Shown here: piece after piece, positions 11,501-23,620 of the stretch
How the letters are laid out: the number at the start of each line of letters is the position of its first letter
Numbering within the stretch: position 1 is the stretch's first letter
DNA from: Pisolithus tinctorius
Taxonomy: Eukaryota > Basidiomycota > Agaricomycetes > Boletales > Pisolithaceae
Length of the DNA: 64,000 nt
NCBI GenBank assembly: GCA_024663395.1
Contig: JANFAH010000008.1
Span: 620,001 to 684,000 of the forward strand
Reading direction: 5' to 3'
Notes under the pieces: model-generated
Databases searched by the model: none
Told to the model about the DNA's origin: nothing
Seen by the model: only the letters and a program-made list of their open reading frames with translations
Made by a program: the position numbers and the translations under genes

Positions 11501-12710
11501 CTCTCCACAGAGGCCAGTAGGATGTCCATGTACTATATGTCAGAACACCAAAATGCTCTCAAATCAATTTTGTGGCAGCTTCAAGACAAACAGATCCACC
11601 ATGCAGGTCTGTATTGACTTATTGCACAGGTAACATTATCTACTTTTTATACTAACTCACAGAGCACAGTGAAGGGCAAATGTAGCAGATTAAATGGGGG
11701 CAAATTGTGCAACTGCAAATGATAACACCATGGTGGACCTGATAAAAGATAGACCTGTTTTAGTAGCAATGCAGGTAGATTAATTCTCAACACAAAAATA
11801 GGCTCTTAGAAAAAGCATTGAACAACAATGTTTATGGGGCAAAGTCAATGAGAGAACCCAGACAAGACCAAAATAAATTCAGAAGTCACCCTCTGCAGCT
11901 CTACAGTGCTTGCATGTAACATAGAACTGTAGTATCCTGATGATGATAAAAACACCTGATTAGTAAGCAAAAGATGTTGCCCCCCAAGTCCCTTTAGTCT
12001 GAGGTACTGCCAACCTTGCCTCAACACCACTTTCAATCCTTGCTTTCCAACCTTGCCACCCCCCTCACCATGTGGAAAAACCCTATCTGTCAAACTTGAA
12101 AGAAATTGAGTTTTGAGTGTTTTTAGTCCCCTTAAAATTCAGGCCATCTACCTATTATTTCAAGATAATCATGTCAATTCCATTTGAATTCCACTCAGTT
12201 CCCTCAACTCACCAAGGAAAAACAATTGATCACAGTATCAAAATATAGATAAGGTACACAGGCAAACAGGCAACAGAACTCACCAGAGCCCCTGGCCATT
12301 GGACACAGTTGACACTAGGAGAGTTGTCAGTCAGTGATCACCACATCAACACTTGCTTAATGTCACCATATCCCCTCATTGCTGGAGGCTCCTTTATCTG
12401 TAGGTGTGACCTCCAAGCTTCACCTCAAATGTTCTCTGACCCAACTCTCTGCACCTCAAACTCTTCAAACAAGAGTACAGTATTTTGAGTATATGCATCT
12501 TCCCTGTAGAATGTCAATCAGTAGAAAATTCATTGGTAGATCAAGTGAGCAGTGCTATGGCAGTGTGGCCACAGGGGGTAACAAAATAACAGTCAAGTAG
12601 ACACAAATGCTCTTGCATTCAAAATGACAGAGAACTGAGATTTGATTCACTCACTGCTCACCCTATCACAGAAAAATAGACATATATTGCAAAAGAAAAT
12701 ACTGAGGAGA
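11501..12710. other. A-T rich interval without recognised gene
   Basis: Short frames only, with no domain or motif. Low-GC sequence with few CpG. The right part is the downstream flank of the uncharacterised minus-strand gene ending at 12711. Confidence 0.45.
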
Positions 12711-15700
12711 CTAATAATCTAAGTAATCCTCAGGAAATTCATCCTCATACTGTGCAGCACTACCTCTGTCAACCCATTGCTGTGCTGTGGGCTGGGCTGG
12801 GGGGTAGTAGTCAGAGATATATGGAGCATCATGGTAAACATGATGGTCAGGGTGAGATGGTATGCAATATGTCTGATGGGACGGAGGGAAAAACCCCGAA
12901 CTGTGGCAGGCAGGTGGTAATACCTATAGAGAAGCTAAACAAAATGTGACAATGAAGGATCAAGCCATGAACATTGTAGGGAACATTGGAGGGGCCAGGA
13001 TTATTATAATTGGCACAGTCATAATGAGGGTCCTGCAGGACATCCTATTGGTCTCCTTCAAGAAGGAGAATGCCTGGGATACTCACCTCATAACACTGAG
13101 ATGGTGGAAACTGCTGAGAAGGGCCAGGGTGCCATGGGTGCGAACAGCTTGGGGCAGCATCACAATGCAGATCCTGTGCAGTCCTCCATTAGTCATTTAA
13201 TCAACTGATATGTCTGGACCTCACCCCATAGTGCTGAGCTGGCAAGGGGTGCTCAGATCAACTGGGCTCTCGAGTGTTCTCATGGCTTGTGCATGTTGGT
13301 GGGTCACAAAGTGCATCCTGTGCATGTTGCCTGTTAGTTTCGACCAAAATGCAGTGGGATAAATCACTACATTGCGGTTGCCAGCAATGGAGCGTGCATC
13401 CCTGCCTTTGTCATGCAGGGGCATTTGGCAGTCAGAGTGTGAAGCCTTGGGGAACATTAGTGGACACCAGAGGTTGAGTGGGTTGACTCACCTCATGAGG
13501 AACTGTATCATTATCTGTCACATCAACATGAGCCTGCTTGCATGATGGAAATGGGATTCCACTCTGCGCATGAGGTGCCACCATACCTGGATCCTCTTCT
13601 TCATGAGACTTCTGCCACTCAGGATTGTCAGACACCTTGTGCAAAACTGTGCCATCAGGAGCCTTGATGAGTGTGATCTCTCCCTTTAATGGGTGTGCAT
13701 CCCTTATGCTCATGACATCTGCAAAAATGGTCAGCGATCAGTCAGACAAAAAGAGTATGCAATACCTTCATTCCAGGGTTTGATTTCAACCTCTGGCACA
13801 CCATCCAGACAATCATTTTTCTTGTCATCGTTGTCGTCAGATTGTCCATCGTACATTGAGCCTAGTTTTCTCTGCAGATAAGGTACCACAAGTTGGCAGA
13901 GAGCATCAGCTTTGAGTTTCTTGTACTCAAAACCAGGGCCTGGTGGAGGCACCCCAAGTGGCCAGTTGATTATGATGAGAGAGTTCCTCCTAACAAACTC
14001 AAGAAGCTGCTGCCAAATGATTTTCTGGGGATCACCAACTTCAACCCTGTGCGTCACTTATGGAAAGACAATTAGAGGAGAATGTATAGAATACCAGAAA
14101 TACCTACTGCGAAGATCTTTGAGTGCCGTTATCAACTTCTCCTTCATCATAGATCCAAATACCTGGCAGTTGCAATCTCTTGGTATCTCCTTCATTCAAC
14201 AATGCAACTCCAATGCCACAGCTGAACTGGCAGAAGCACTCATCCCTAATAATCCAGCCTCAGTACCATTACCATCCCTGAGACACCTAATTGCAATGAG
14301 TCCAAGTAAGATATGTGTAACATCACTTACTTAAATATTGTGGTGTACTTGTCCATAAGTCCCCAAACATCAATGGCACGCTCATTGATGTACTTTCGTA
14401 TGATATCAGAACCACCAAATATGCCAGAGGTCTGGCATCCTGCAGGGTCTTGTCCAACATACATCACAACTCCAGCAATTTTGATATCTTCAAGAGTCAA
14501 CCACACTTCAGCCTGCTCAATGGTAAGATCTGCCACCCACCCACCCACTTACAACCACTCACCAATCTGGAGAACTGTGTCTTCGCATTGTGGACTCTGA
14601 CTGCGATGGACTTGACTGATTTGTTAGTGGGCACTGCTGAGGAGCTCTTGCTCCATCATAAACAGCCTTCAACTTCTCCTTTCTTGCTGCGGTGTCATCT
14701 TTGGGGATATCTTTCATGAGCTGGTTGTACTCTGCCATAATGATATTGTTGACTGCATTTTGGTTGGCTGGGAAGAATGTTATAAAAGAAGTTCTGTGAC
14801 AAGGGCATGCATACTGCCATCAGGTTTCGGTTGGGTGGCCCAATACCACGAGCAGAAGAGATTGGCCTCATTGAGCTTTGTGTGAGATGGTTTGACACTG
14901 AGCCCAGCAGTGACAAGGATGTCATGAGGAGACTTGCCGTGTCAATGTCCAAGTTCTTCTGCTTTTGCCTTGACTTCGGTTGTGAAGTCACATATCTCAT
15001 TGAGAGCGGCATGGGACAAGTTCCCAGTCTTCTTAAATTTCGCGTTCCAGGTGTGTTCACAATCATCCTGACTCACTATATCACTGTTGTCAACATCCAT
15101 TGCCCTACTTTTGCCCTTGCTTTTAGGTTTGTGTTCCATGCAGCAACCAGGACGATGTGGGGGAAACTCATCCTTGGTGTCAGAACTGGAGTCTTCAGCT
15201 GGTGGTGAAGATGGAGGAAGCGAAGATTCAGAACTGTCATCATCTACTATGAACACATCAATATCAGAAGAGAATGGATTGCAGTGCGACATGAAACACA
15301 TCAAATGATAACAAAGTGTCTAGAAAAAAAAGTGAAAATGACACAGGATACTTGGTGACTTTCATGAGGATCCAAAGTGCCTAGCTTTAGACCATTGGGC
15401 ACCAAACCCACAGTCATATGAGAGAAGGGGGGCACCAAACCCCCAAGTCAAGGATATAACAATGCAACATCTACAGAACTGTGAGAGAATGAGAAAAATA
15501 TTCAAAAAAAAATGAACCTTCATTGTCCAGAAGTTGACTAGCCCCATCATCAGGACATTGACTGCCCTTGTCAGCTGGAATGTTGACCTCAACCTCCTCA
15601 GCCTCAGCCTCACCAGCATCCTCATCCATCGGAGTGCCCTCGACCTGGTCTTCCTGCAAGATCGGGGCAGTAGAATTTTGGGAGGACACAGAGACACTAG

Positions 15701-15963
15701 GCATGAGTGATCTCCTCCTGTCACAGAGACCAAACATATGTTCTTCCCATCCTTCAGGTGGTTGCACCACATGCTGGGGCCTGGGCTTGTCTTTTTTGAT
15801 CCGTGAAAGCAGGGGGTCAGATGGGATCAACAGTGACAAGATAGCTTACCTCTGGTGGAGGGGCCATCTTGGTGGTGGGGATTTTGTGGTTTTGAAGAAC
15901 CTGGGTGTGCAAATCTGTAGAGTCATCCGTGACTTGGTCAACACTTTTCGGCATGCGAGGCAT
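12711..15963 (-). CDS. Uncharacterised multi-exon gene, possibly decayed
   Basis: I do not recognise a function. Coding-like segments on the minus strand in order: an exon from the ATG at 15963 (MPRMPKSVDQVTDDSTDLHT) to a clear donor GTAAGC near 15850; an acidic region (15780-15530: TPMDEDAGEAEAEEVEVNIP); a Ser/Asp-rich region (15270-15140: VFIVDDDSSESSLPPSSPP) followed by KPKSKGKSRAMDVDNSD; AEYNQLMKDIPKDD near 14730; EQAEVWLTLEDIKIAGVVMY (14520-14460) with VGQDPAGCQTSGIFGGSD; INWPLGVPPPGPGFEYKKL with LVVPYLQRKLGSMYDGQ (13980-13850); a Gln/Pro-rich end with donor GTGAGT at 13081-13086; final exon ending EDYLDY at 12711. Agaricomycetes carry many copies of similar proteins near transposons, from memory only. 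Some stops remain between blocks, so it could be a pseudogene. Confidence 0.5.
15396..15444. other. Hairpin pair, loop CACCAAA
   Basis: Two small stem-loops with the same 7-nt loop CACCAAA: 15396-15410 (TGGG/CCCA stem) and 15428-15444 (GGGGG/CCCCC stem). See the larger pairs at 20724, 23537 and 24128. It lies in a probable intron of the uncharacterised minus-strand gene. Confidence 0.6.
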
Positions 15964-16039
15964 GTCAATAATGATGGAGGAGGAGGGGAAAAGCAGTCAG
16001 ATGAGGTATTTAAGTAAAGCCATGCCTTACCTGACATAA

Positions 16040-17116
16040 AAAAACCCATGGAGTTATTCGGTAAAATGGCGGCTCATTGCAATGGAATAATGACGCTTGC
16101 AGTTATTACATGAGTAGCGAGTGGAACAAAAGGAAAATATCAGAAAAGAAGGTCAGTGTCATGCCATATCATGATAAATACCAGGTGGAACAAACCATAA
16201 GGAATATGCAACAACCAATACAGAGAGTATGTACCACTTCATAATAACACATGCATGCAACAGTAGTGAGCAGAGACTTGAACAATTTGGACTCTGTTTG
16301 CATGGGCCTCATGCATGCAATCGAAAACAAACCTGCACAACAAACCCTTGAAGGGCCAAAACCCCTAAGAATGAACCGTGGTGAATGCCAAGACAGGGGA
16401 AGGAGCTGAATGGAACATGTAATAATGAAAACAGAGGAAATACATCGCTAATAAGCAGAGACTCGAAGCCCTGAATGCCCAAAATGGAGGGAATACGTAC
16501 CACTTGGTAATGGGATACGTGTGCAACAGTGGTAAATGGAGAGCCTTGGAAGATGAGCTCTGTTTGTGTGGGTTTTATGTGTGTGATCGACAACAAAACA
16601 TCGGTAAATGCCGGAATAGCAAGAGAACAGTAAGGAAGATGCAATAACCAAGACAGAGGGAATACATACCACTTAGTAATATGATACGCATGTGATGATG
16701 GTGAATGGAAAGGCTCGAACGATGCCATGACTCTGTTCCTGAGGGTCTCGTAGATGCAATCAATGAGAACCTTCAAAGGCTCCAAACCCCCAAGGGCGCC
16801 AAGCCCTCAACTCTTGTGGACAACCATGCCAAATGGTTGAGGTGAGAATGGATGCAGGTCAGTAATAACACATACATGATAAAAAGATCCTGATCTTGAA
16901 ACCTTTGTATTTGTGATATCTCCACTTACCTGCACCAGGTGGAAAATCTGTTAGTAGTCAGGTTATTGGTTACACTTGAGCAAAAATAAAAATAAAATAC
17001 AAAAAGCAAAACTTTATACAAAGCAGGTATGTTTACAGGGTCACCATAAAAAATACTCTGGTCGAAGTATGCCAACACTTGTCTGCCAGGGATGGATCCC
17101 TTGGTTCCATGTCCAG
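16040..17116. repeat. Degenerate tandem repeat, about 170-270 base period
   Basis: Three related units begin TACCACTTNRTAAT near 16228, 16497 and 16667 and share GAATACGTACC and a CTCTGTTTG or CTCTGTTCC block. Decayed hairpins with CCAAAAC (16352-16366) and CGCCAAG (16793-16807) loops end units. There is no gene in the interval; it lies upstream of the minus-strand gene ending at 12711. Confidence 0.55.
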
Positions 17117-17614
17117 TGTGAGACACGACTTCTGGGAAGTGTGCGACTAGAGGAAGGATGAAGGGAGAACTCCCTAGGATCGTCCCAAGGGGTGCTGTGT
17201 GGAAGGAGAGGTCGAGAAAGGGCTTAGAAGTGGTGGGGAAATTCGAGCAAGAGTCGCGGAATTTAATTCTGGGCAGATGTAGACATGTGTGGAAAGGCAA
17301 GATGGGTATACGAAATTCCGAGAGGTCGCTACATGTTAAGAGGAGTGAATTCGAAGCGAAAGGGATACAGGATTAGGTGTGCAGGGCTGGAGGACACAGG
17401 AGACATGAAGACCTCTGGGGACACTGAAGATGCAGTAGACTAGATAGCGACTCCATAGGTGGGTGGTATATTTCCGACATCATGGTGGAATTATATAGTA
17501 CAGGGAAAGTAGGTATGAGTCGGAGTAAGGTGGGGCAGGAAAACTAAAAGACTGGAAAATAAAGGAAGGGACGTCAGATGTCAGCGAAATACAGATGCAC
17601 GTGAAATAGACTGG

Positions 17615-19458
17615 TGTCACACACCAAAGGTGTTGTGGACATGGTTACAGCTGACTCTGCCTAACTCGTTGACGAGTTGCGCACAATGCCCAAGCATGCA
17701 GATGAAGACTAAAGGCCTCATGCATAGAAAGACTGTCAGACGTTAACAGTCATCCTTCGCACAAGAACGAGTCATCAGTGCTGAAGAGAAAAGAGGAAGC
17801 GAGTTAAGCGCACATTAAAGGTTTTTAGTGCCCATGTACAGCATTCCGGTTTTCATCGTATCTCCACCATTTCCAAAGATATCGACTCCATTCCCACACT
17901 TGCTTAAAGTGCTCAGCCCCACGATTCTTCCTTCCAAATTTGGAGAGGATCCTCACACCCTGCACATTTCTACAGCACTCCATCCATCAGATGCTCATTT
18001 CACTAAGTCCATCAATCATGGCCACCTCTTTGTCGATCATCTCACTTGTCTCATTTGCCAGAGACAGTGGCTACATATATCTGCCAGGAATTCCCACCAG
18101 CTTCCATCCTGAAGCCCCCTGGTTCATCCCGTCGTTGTCAGCCCCATCTCATCCCATGCAGCTTGGTCAGCATGTTCTCCTTGTCAGCATGACTTCCAGA
18201 AGGATGTTCTTTGGTTGCCTCAGGTCTGTCACTCGGTTAGAAAGGTCTTATGTGGTCGTTTCAGTCTCCCCAGTTGATGAAGCATATGGATCATTCCTCC
18301 CTGCTCCCTGCACCATCTTTGTTCCAGTCTTGTCCATCATTCTTCCCACATTGCAACAGCTGCAGTATAATCTACTGTCCTCCAGCCTCCCTGATCGCAT
18401 TCATGACAAGTATGACATGCATCTTGCCTTCTTACTGCAAGATCCAGCAGAAGACGTCCCCCCTTCTCCTCCTCCTCCATCAGAACCCCATCCATGAAGT
18501 TTTTGTTAACTTCACTGAGAGGATGGAAGGGTGGGAGATGCGATTGCATATGCTCTCATTGCCCCACAGACCCCCAATGCCCTAGCCCCTTTTGATGCCT
18601 GACTCATGCCCTTCAATTCTGGAATTAATACTTCCCTATCTGGAAACACCATCCATCTGTCATGCCATCTTTGGATCTAGAGATGTCTCTGCTGAGATCT
18701 AACTTGCATCACCACCCCCTAATGTGATATCAGTGTGCTTACTCAGTTTCTGATTCTATTTGACTCATTTTGTGATATTTTGACTATCCTTGACTTGTTT
18801 ATTGCCAATACTTACCAATCTTCTTTGCTTGCTTACTTTCCATTTCTCACTTACCCATCATGATTACTCAGTCCTTACTCATTACTTACCAAGTGTTTGT
18901 GCCTTGTTTGTCACAAGCTGTGCTCCCCCCACAGTATATAAACCTTAGCTACAGGAGAGCAATCAGAAGCAATCCAGAAGTCAGCTCAGCTCAGCATATC
19001 TCGTCATCGACAGTTGAGGCTCATTTGGAAGAGTCTATCTGTCTTCATTTATATCATTGGTAGTTGAGGCTCCATCAAGGGTCTATCTACCTCTATTCAT
19101 CATCAGCAGTATCATCAGTGCTTAGTCAGCAACCTCTTGTTTAGTCATCCATCCACTCCTGCATAACTCGTCATCGACTTGCGCCAGGAGCATGTCCTAT
19201 TGAAATCCATTACTCCCAAGTCCTTTTGGCTGAACACCCCTGCTCTGTTCAGCATCCCCTTCTCAATCAGTATTCATTCATCCTCTCCTGCATAACTCGT
19301 CGATGACTTGCACCAGGAGCCCTCTACTTGAAGTCCCCCCCACACATTTAGGTTTCTCTGCACTCCAGGTTCCGTGGAGGCAAACCACCACTCGCACATT
19401 ATTTGTCTTTGGTGTTGGTTTGGTTGGTTTATACTGCCTTTCCACACTTTGACTCACA
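17615..19458 (+). mobile_element. Solo LTR, family F, copy 1 (1844 bp)
   Basis: It starts TGTCACACACC and ends GACTCACA. Flanks CTGG (17611-17614) and CCAG (19459-19462) both derive from CCGG by one CpG transition each, giving a 4-bp target duplication. A TATATAAA box sits at 18935-18942. Two CTCCTG/CAGGAG hairpins enclosing an AACTCGTC word lie downstream (near 19164 and 19287), and AACTCGTTGACGAGTT near 17661 is another palindrome. It contains a 185-residue open frame (17940-18497) described separately. No internal element sequence is attached. Confidence 0.8.
17940..18497 (+). CDS. Open frame inside LTR-F, kept in three copies
   Basis: I do not recognise the product. The frame (185 residues, ending PPSPPPPSEPHP) is also open at 21114-21671 and, as 219 residues, at 32836-33495; copy 1 is open upstream of its first Met as well. 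Conserved blocks include FARDSGYIYLPGI, SFHPEAPWFIPSL and SLPDRIHDKYDMHLAFLLQD. The copies differ mostly by C/T and G/A changes. It could be a real small protein, or simply an open frame preserved because the copies are closely related. Confidence 0.3.
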   Translation: MERILTPCTFLQHSIHQMLISLSPSIMATSLSIISLVSFARDSGYIYLPGIPTSFHPEAPWFIPSLSAPSHPMQLGQHVLLVSMTSRRMFFGCLRSVTRLERSYVVVSVSPVDEAYGSFLPAPCTIFVPVLSIILPTLQQLQYNLLSSSLPDRIHDKYDMHLAFLLQDPAEDVPPSPPPPSEPHP

Positions 19459-20539
19459 CCAGTGGGTAGTAGACGAGAGCAAGAGTGGGACAACGGTAAG
19501 GGGTATCTTCCAACAGAACGAGAGTATGCATACAAGTGGGAGATGGAACTGAGCAACACAGGAGGGCAGAGCATAGCATACTGGCATGAAGTCCAGCTTG
19601 TGGAATTTGGGGTGACAGGGGAAAGCGGCACGGATGACTGGTGACATGGCTCCGGATCAGTGTTTTGATGACTGAGCGACATGTGGAAGGTCAGTAGAAA
19701 CTCCGAAGGCGACAGGGGTTGGGAGGGAACACAAGGACATGAGCAGGAAAAATTCTGAAATGGGTTTGTCGTAGAGGCCTGCGGAATTTAGTGACAGATT
19801 CCTGTTCCAGCCTCAGGGAGTATATGGCTCCCTACACCGGATGTCCATGGATGAGAACAGTGGTGGAGTCAGGGGTGTTGGCAGATGTTAGATGTATTGA
19901 TACAGGGGGAGTGGGGACCTCCACACCGATGGGGGAAAAGGGGAGGAAAGGGACCACAGCGGTACCCTCCTGACAGGATGATGACATTGAGGGAGCCAAA
20001 CTCGACAGAAATGATGGTGCTATGGGAGATGATTACTGTCAAGGAAAAAAAGTCTTGGAAAATTGCCCACCTTCATGCTGGGATCTTGAAAGTAAGATGT
20101 CAGCAAGGGTTGCAGCATCAACTGTGCTCAGTTCGAGATGTGAAACAATTGTGATTAAAGCACCTGCATAACCCTTGAACATTAGCTATCAGACAGTGGT
20201 TAGAAAATCATGCACTTAGGTTGATGGCACTTATGCTTTGCCCATTATTGAGTGAGGGTGGCTGGCACATAGAGAGACGAGGAATGGAAGGGAGAGGGAG
20301 AGAAACACAGACAATATTGTAAGTTGATAGGCAGATCTTCAACAGAAGGTTCTTCTTCCCCATTTGTTAGCAGCCATGGAATAACATGTAGGATCCACCT
20401 CAGTGAATCCTGCATGCATGGTCTGTAGGAATGTCATAATTGCACTCTCATTAAACAGATCATTGTATGCCCCAGGTAAAGAATATAACTAACAGAATAG
20501 ATGCAAAGGCTAAACACTTACTCCTTCATGGCTCACCAT

Positions 20540-20788
20540 GACAGAAGCGGAGACAACACTGGGAAAGGCAGGAAGACTTAATTAGCATCCCTACACAAGA
20601 GTAATTGGGGATCAGGAACTGAGGAAACAAGCGAGCCTCAAACTCACCAGCTTGTAAAATGAACGGAATATCCTCAGGAGACGAAAAGGTAGAGTTTAGG
20701 GTATATCCATACCAAGATGACTTTCAAAGGCTCCAAGCCTTTGAGAGCTGCCAAGGGCACCAAGCCCCTGGCACTTGGTAGGGGATGC
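20540..20788. repeat. Isolated unit of the 208-bp tandem repeat
   Basis: It shares AGCATCCCTA, GATTGGGGATCAG-like and CTCAAACTCACCAG words with the units at 22659-23360 and ends CACTTGGTAGGGGATGC, the same end as at 23588-23605. LTR-F copy 2 is inserted in this end. Confidence 0.65.
20724..20772. other. Tandem hairpin pair, loops CTCCAAG and CACCAAG
   Basis: Hairpin one, 20724-20744: TCAAAGG/CCTTTGA stem, loop CTCCAAG. Hairpin two, 20750-20772: GCCAAGGG/CCCCTGGC stem with one mismatch, loop CACCAAG. The same arrangement with other stem bases recurs at 23537-23588. Confidence 0.8.
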
Positions 20789-22622
20789 TGTCACACACCA
20801 AAGGTGTTGTGGACATGGTTACAGCTGACTCTGCCTAACTTGTTGACAAGTTGTGCACAATGCCCAAGCATGCAGATGAAGACTGAAGGCCTCATGCATA
20901 GAAAGACTGTCAGACGTTAACAGTCATCCTTCACACAAGAACGAGTCGTCAGTGCTAAAGAGAAAAGAGGAAGCGAGTTAAGCGCATGTTAAAGGTTTTT
21001 AGTGCCCATGTACAGCATTCCAGTTTTCATCATATCTCCACCATTTCCAAAGATATCGACTCCGTTCCCACACTCACTTAAAGTGCTCAGCCCCATGATT
21101 CTTCCTTCCAAATTTGGAGAGGATCCTCGCACCCTGCATGTTTCTACAGCACTCCATCCATCAGATGCTCATTTCACTAAGTCCATTAATCATGGCCACC
21201 TCTTCGTCAATCATCTCGCTTGTCTCATTTGCCAGAGACAGTGGCTACATATATCTGCCAGGCATTCTCACCAGCTTCCATCCTGAAGCCCCCTGGTTCA
21301 TCCCATCATTGTCAGCCCCATCTCATCTCATGCAGCTTGGTCAGTGTGTTCTCCTTGTCAGTACGACTTCCAGAAGGACATTCTTTGGTCACCTCAGGTC
21401 TGTCACTTGGTTAGAAAGGTCTTATGTGGTCATTTCAGTCTCCCCAGTTGATGAAGCATATGGATTGTTCCTCCCTGCTCCCTGCACCATCTTTGTTCCA
21501 GTCTCATCCATCATTCTTCCTGCATTGCGACAGCTGCAGTATAATCTACTGTCTGCCAGCCTCCCTGATCGCATTCATGATGAGTATGACATGCATCTTG
21601 CCTTCTTACTGCAAGATCCAGCAGAAGATGTCCCCCCTTCTCCTCCTCCTCCATCAGAACCCCATCCATGAAGTTTTTGTTAACTTTGCTGCAAGGATGG
21701 AAGGGTGGGAGATGCAATTGTGTATGCTCTCATTGCCCCACAGACCCCCAACGCCCTAGCCCCCTTTGACACCTGACTCATGCCCTTCAATTCTGGAATT
21801 AATACTTCCCTATCTGGAAACACCATCCATCTGTCATGCCATCTTTGGATCTAGGGATGTCTCTGCTGAGATCTAACTTGCATCACCACCCCCTAATGTG
21901 ATATCAGTGTGCTTACTCAGTTTCTGATTCTATTTGACTATCCTTGACTCGTTTATTGCCAATACTTACCAATCTTCTTTGCTTGCTTACTTTCCATTTC
22001 TCACTTACCCATCATGATTACTCAGTCCTTACTCATTACTTACCAAGTGTTTGTGCCTTGTTTGTCACAAGCTGTGCTCCCCCCTCAGTATATAAACCCC
22101 CATGTACTTAGCTACCAAGAAAAAAATCAGAATCAATCCAGAAGTCAGCTCAGCTCAGCATATCTCATTGTTGACAGTTGAGGTTCATTTGGAAGAGTCT
22201 ATCTGTCTTCATTTATATCATTGGTAGTTGAGGCTCCATCAAGGGTCTATCTACCTCTATTCATCATCAGCAGTATCATCAGTGCTTAGTCAGCAACCTC
22301 TTGTTTAGTCATCCATCCACTCCTGCATAACTCGTCATCGACTTGCACCAGGAGCACGTCTTATCAAAGTCCTTCATCCCAAGTCCTTTTGGCTGAACAC
22401 CTTCACTCTGTTCAGCATCCCCCATCCAATCATCACTTGCTTGTCTTCTCCTGCATAACTCATCGTCGACTTGCACTAGGAGCACCTGCCATCAAAGTTT
22501 CCCCCTCACATTTTAGGTTTTCTGCACTCCAGGTTCCATGGAGGCACACCACCACTCGCTCACATTTGTCTTTGGTGTTGGATTTGTTTGGTTTTCACCA
22601 GCTTTCCACACTTTGACTCACA
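20789..22622 (+). mobile_element. Solo LTR, family F, copy 2 (1834 bp)
   Basis: Same termini as copy 1. It is flanked by ATGC on both sides (20785-20788 and 22623-22626). The unoccupied site is visible in the paralogous repeat at about 23600 (GGTAGGGGATGCACCAAG), which proves both insertion and a 4-bp duplication. The inner 185-residue frame is at 21114-21671 and a TATATAAA box lies near 22090. Confidence 0.9.
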
Positions 22623-23620
22623 ATGCACCAAATGTTCCCCTGGCATAATAGATGTTGAAGAGAACATACCATTGACCATGAAAGTAAGAAAGCGAACATG
22701 AGGAACCTGATTAGCATCTCCACACAAAGATGGTTGGAGATCAGTGAAGGAAGGGAGATGCAAGCCTTGAACTCACCAGAGGGCAAATTGAAAAGACTCT
22801 AGTATCAGAAGGAGAAGACAGAACTGGGGGTAGCTATGACAAACCATCAGTCTTAATAGATAATGGAGAGAATGCTGTGTTAACCAGGAAAGTAAGAAAG
22901 CAAGCAAGAGAATCCCGATTAGCATCCCTATACAAAGACGATTGGAGATCAGCAAAGGAAGGGGGAGACACAAGCCTCGAACTCACCAGTGGGCAAAGTG
23001 AATGGAGTCTTGTCTCAGAAGGAGAAGGTGGAGCTGGGGGTAGCCATGGAAAACCATTGGCCTTAATAGATGACAGAGAGAACACTGTGTTAACCAGGAT
23101 AGTAAGAAAGCGAGCAAGAGAATCCCAATTAGCATCCCTATACAAAGACGATTGGAGATCAGCCAAGGAAGGGAGATGCAAACCTCAAACTCACCAACAG
23201 GCAAAGTGAACAGTCTTGTTTCAGAAGGAGATGGCAGAGATGGGGGCAGCCAAGGAGAAATGTCAGCCTTAACAGTTGACGGAGAGAATGTAGCATTGAT
23301 CAGGAAGTTTGAGAAAGAAAAGAGAAACTTGATTAACATCTAGGGGAGACACAAGCCTTGAACTCACCAGTGGGTAACGTGAACAGCTGAGTCTCCTTTG
23401 GAAAGTAAAAGATGGACTCCAGGGTAGCCAAGGAAAGCTGACAGTCTTCAACACCCCAAGTTGCACTATATGATGTAGCGCCTCCATCAGATGGAGTCTT
23501 GTCCACACGACTGACAGCCAATCCATACCAAGACAACTCTCGAAGGCTCTAAGCCTTCGAGAGCCGTCAAGGGCACCAAGCCCCTGACACTTGGTAGGGG
23601 ATGCACCAAGCATTCCCCTG
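22623..23620 (+). repeat. 208-bp tandem repeat, about four units
   Basis: Units are marked by GAGAAYRYNGYRTTAAC-like words near 22659, 22868, 23078 and 23284, a spacing of 206-210 bases. Each contains AGCATCCCTATACAAAGACG, CTCACCAG and GAAGGAGA blocks. Open frames on both strands repeat with the period and are not genes. The array ends in the hairpin pair 23537-23588 and a GGTAGGGGATGCACC end. Confidence 0.85.
23537..23588. other. Tandem hairpin pair, loops CTCTAAG and CACCAAG
   Basis: Hairpin one, 23537-23563: ten perfect pairs, CTCTCGAAGG/CCTTCGAGAG, loop CTCTAAG. Hairpin two, 23566-23588: GTCAAGGG/CCCCTGAC with one mismatch, loop CACCAAG. Confidence 0.85.

Larger units (their letters stand above)
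17117..19845 (-). mobile_element. Repeat J, copy 2, split by an F solo LTR
   Basis: The left part is 17117-17614, the right part is about 19463-19845. The two halves align with consecutive parts of copy 1 (7294-8355) once the 1844-bp insert is removed. TATATAATTCC on the minus strand near 17490 is the conserved TATA-like word. The bases 19846-20540 hold no recognised gene. Confidence 0.6.

Noticed and set aside
10646..11617. Several 80-133 residue frames on both strands
   Set aside because: They repeat with the 64-bp satellite and have no non-repetitive content.
22834..23613. Overlapping 110-118 residue frames
   Set aside because: Products of the 208-bp tandem repeat, similar in every unit and on both strands.
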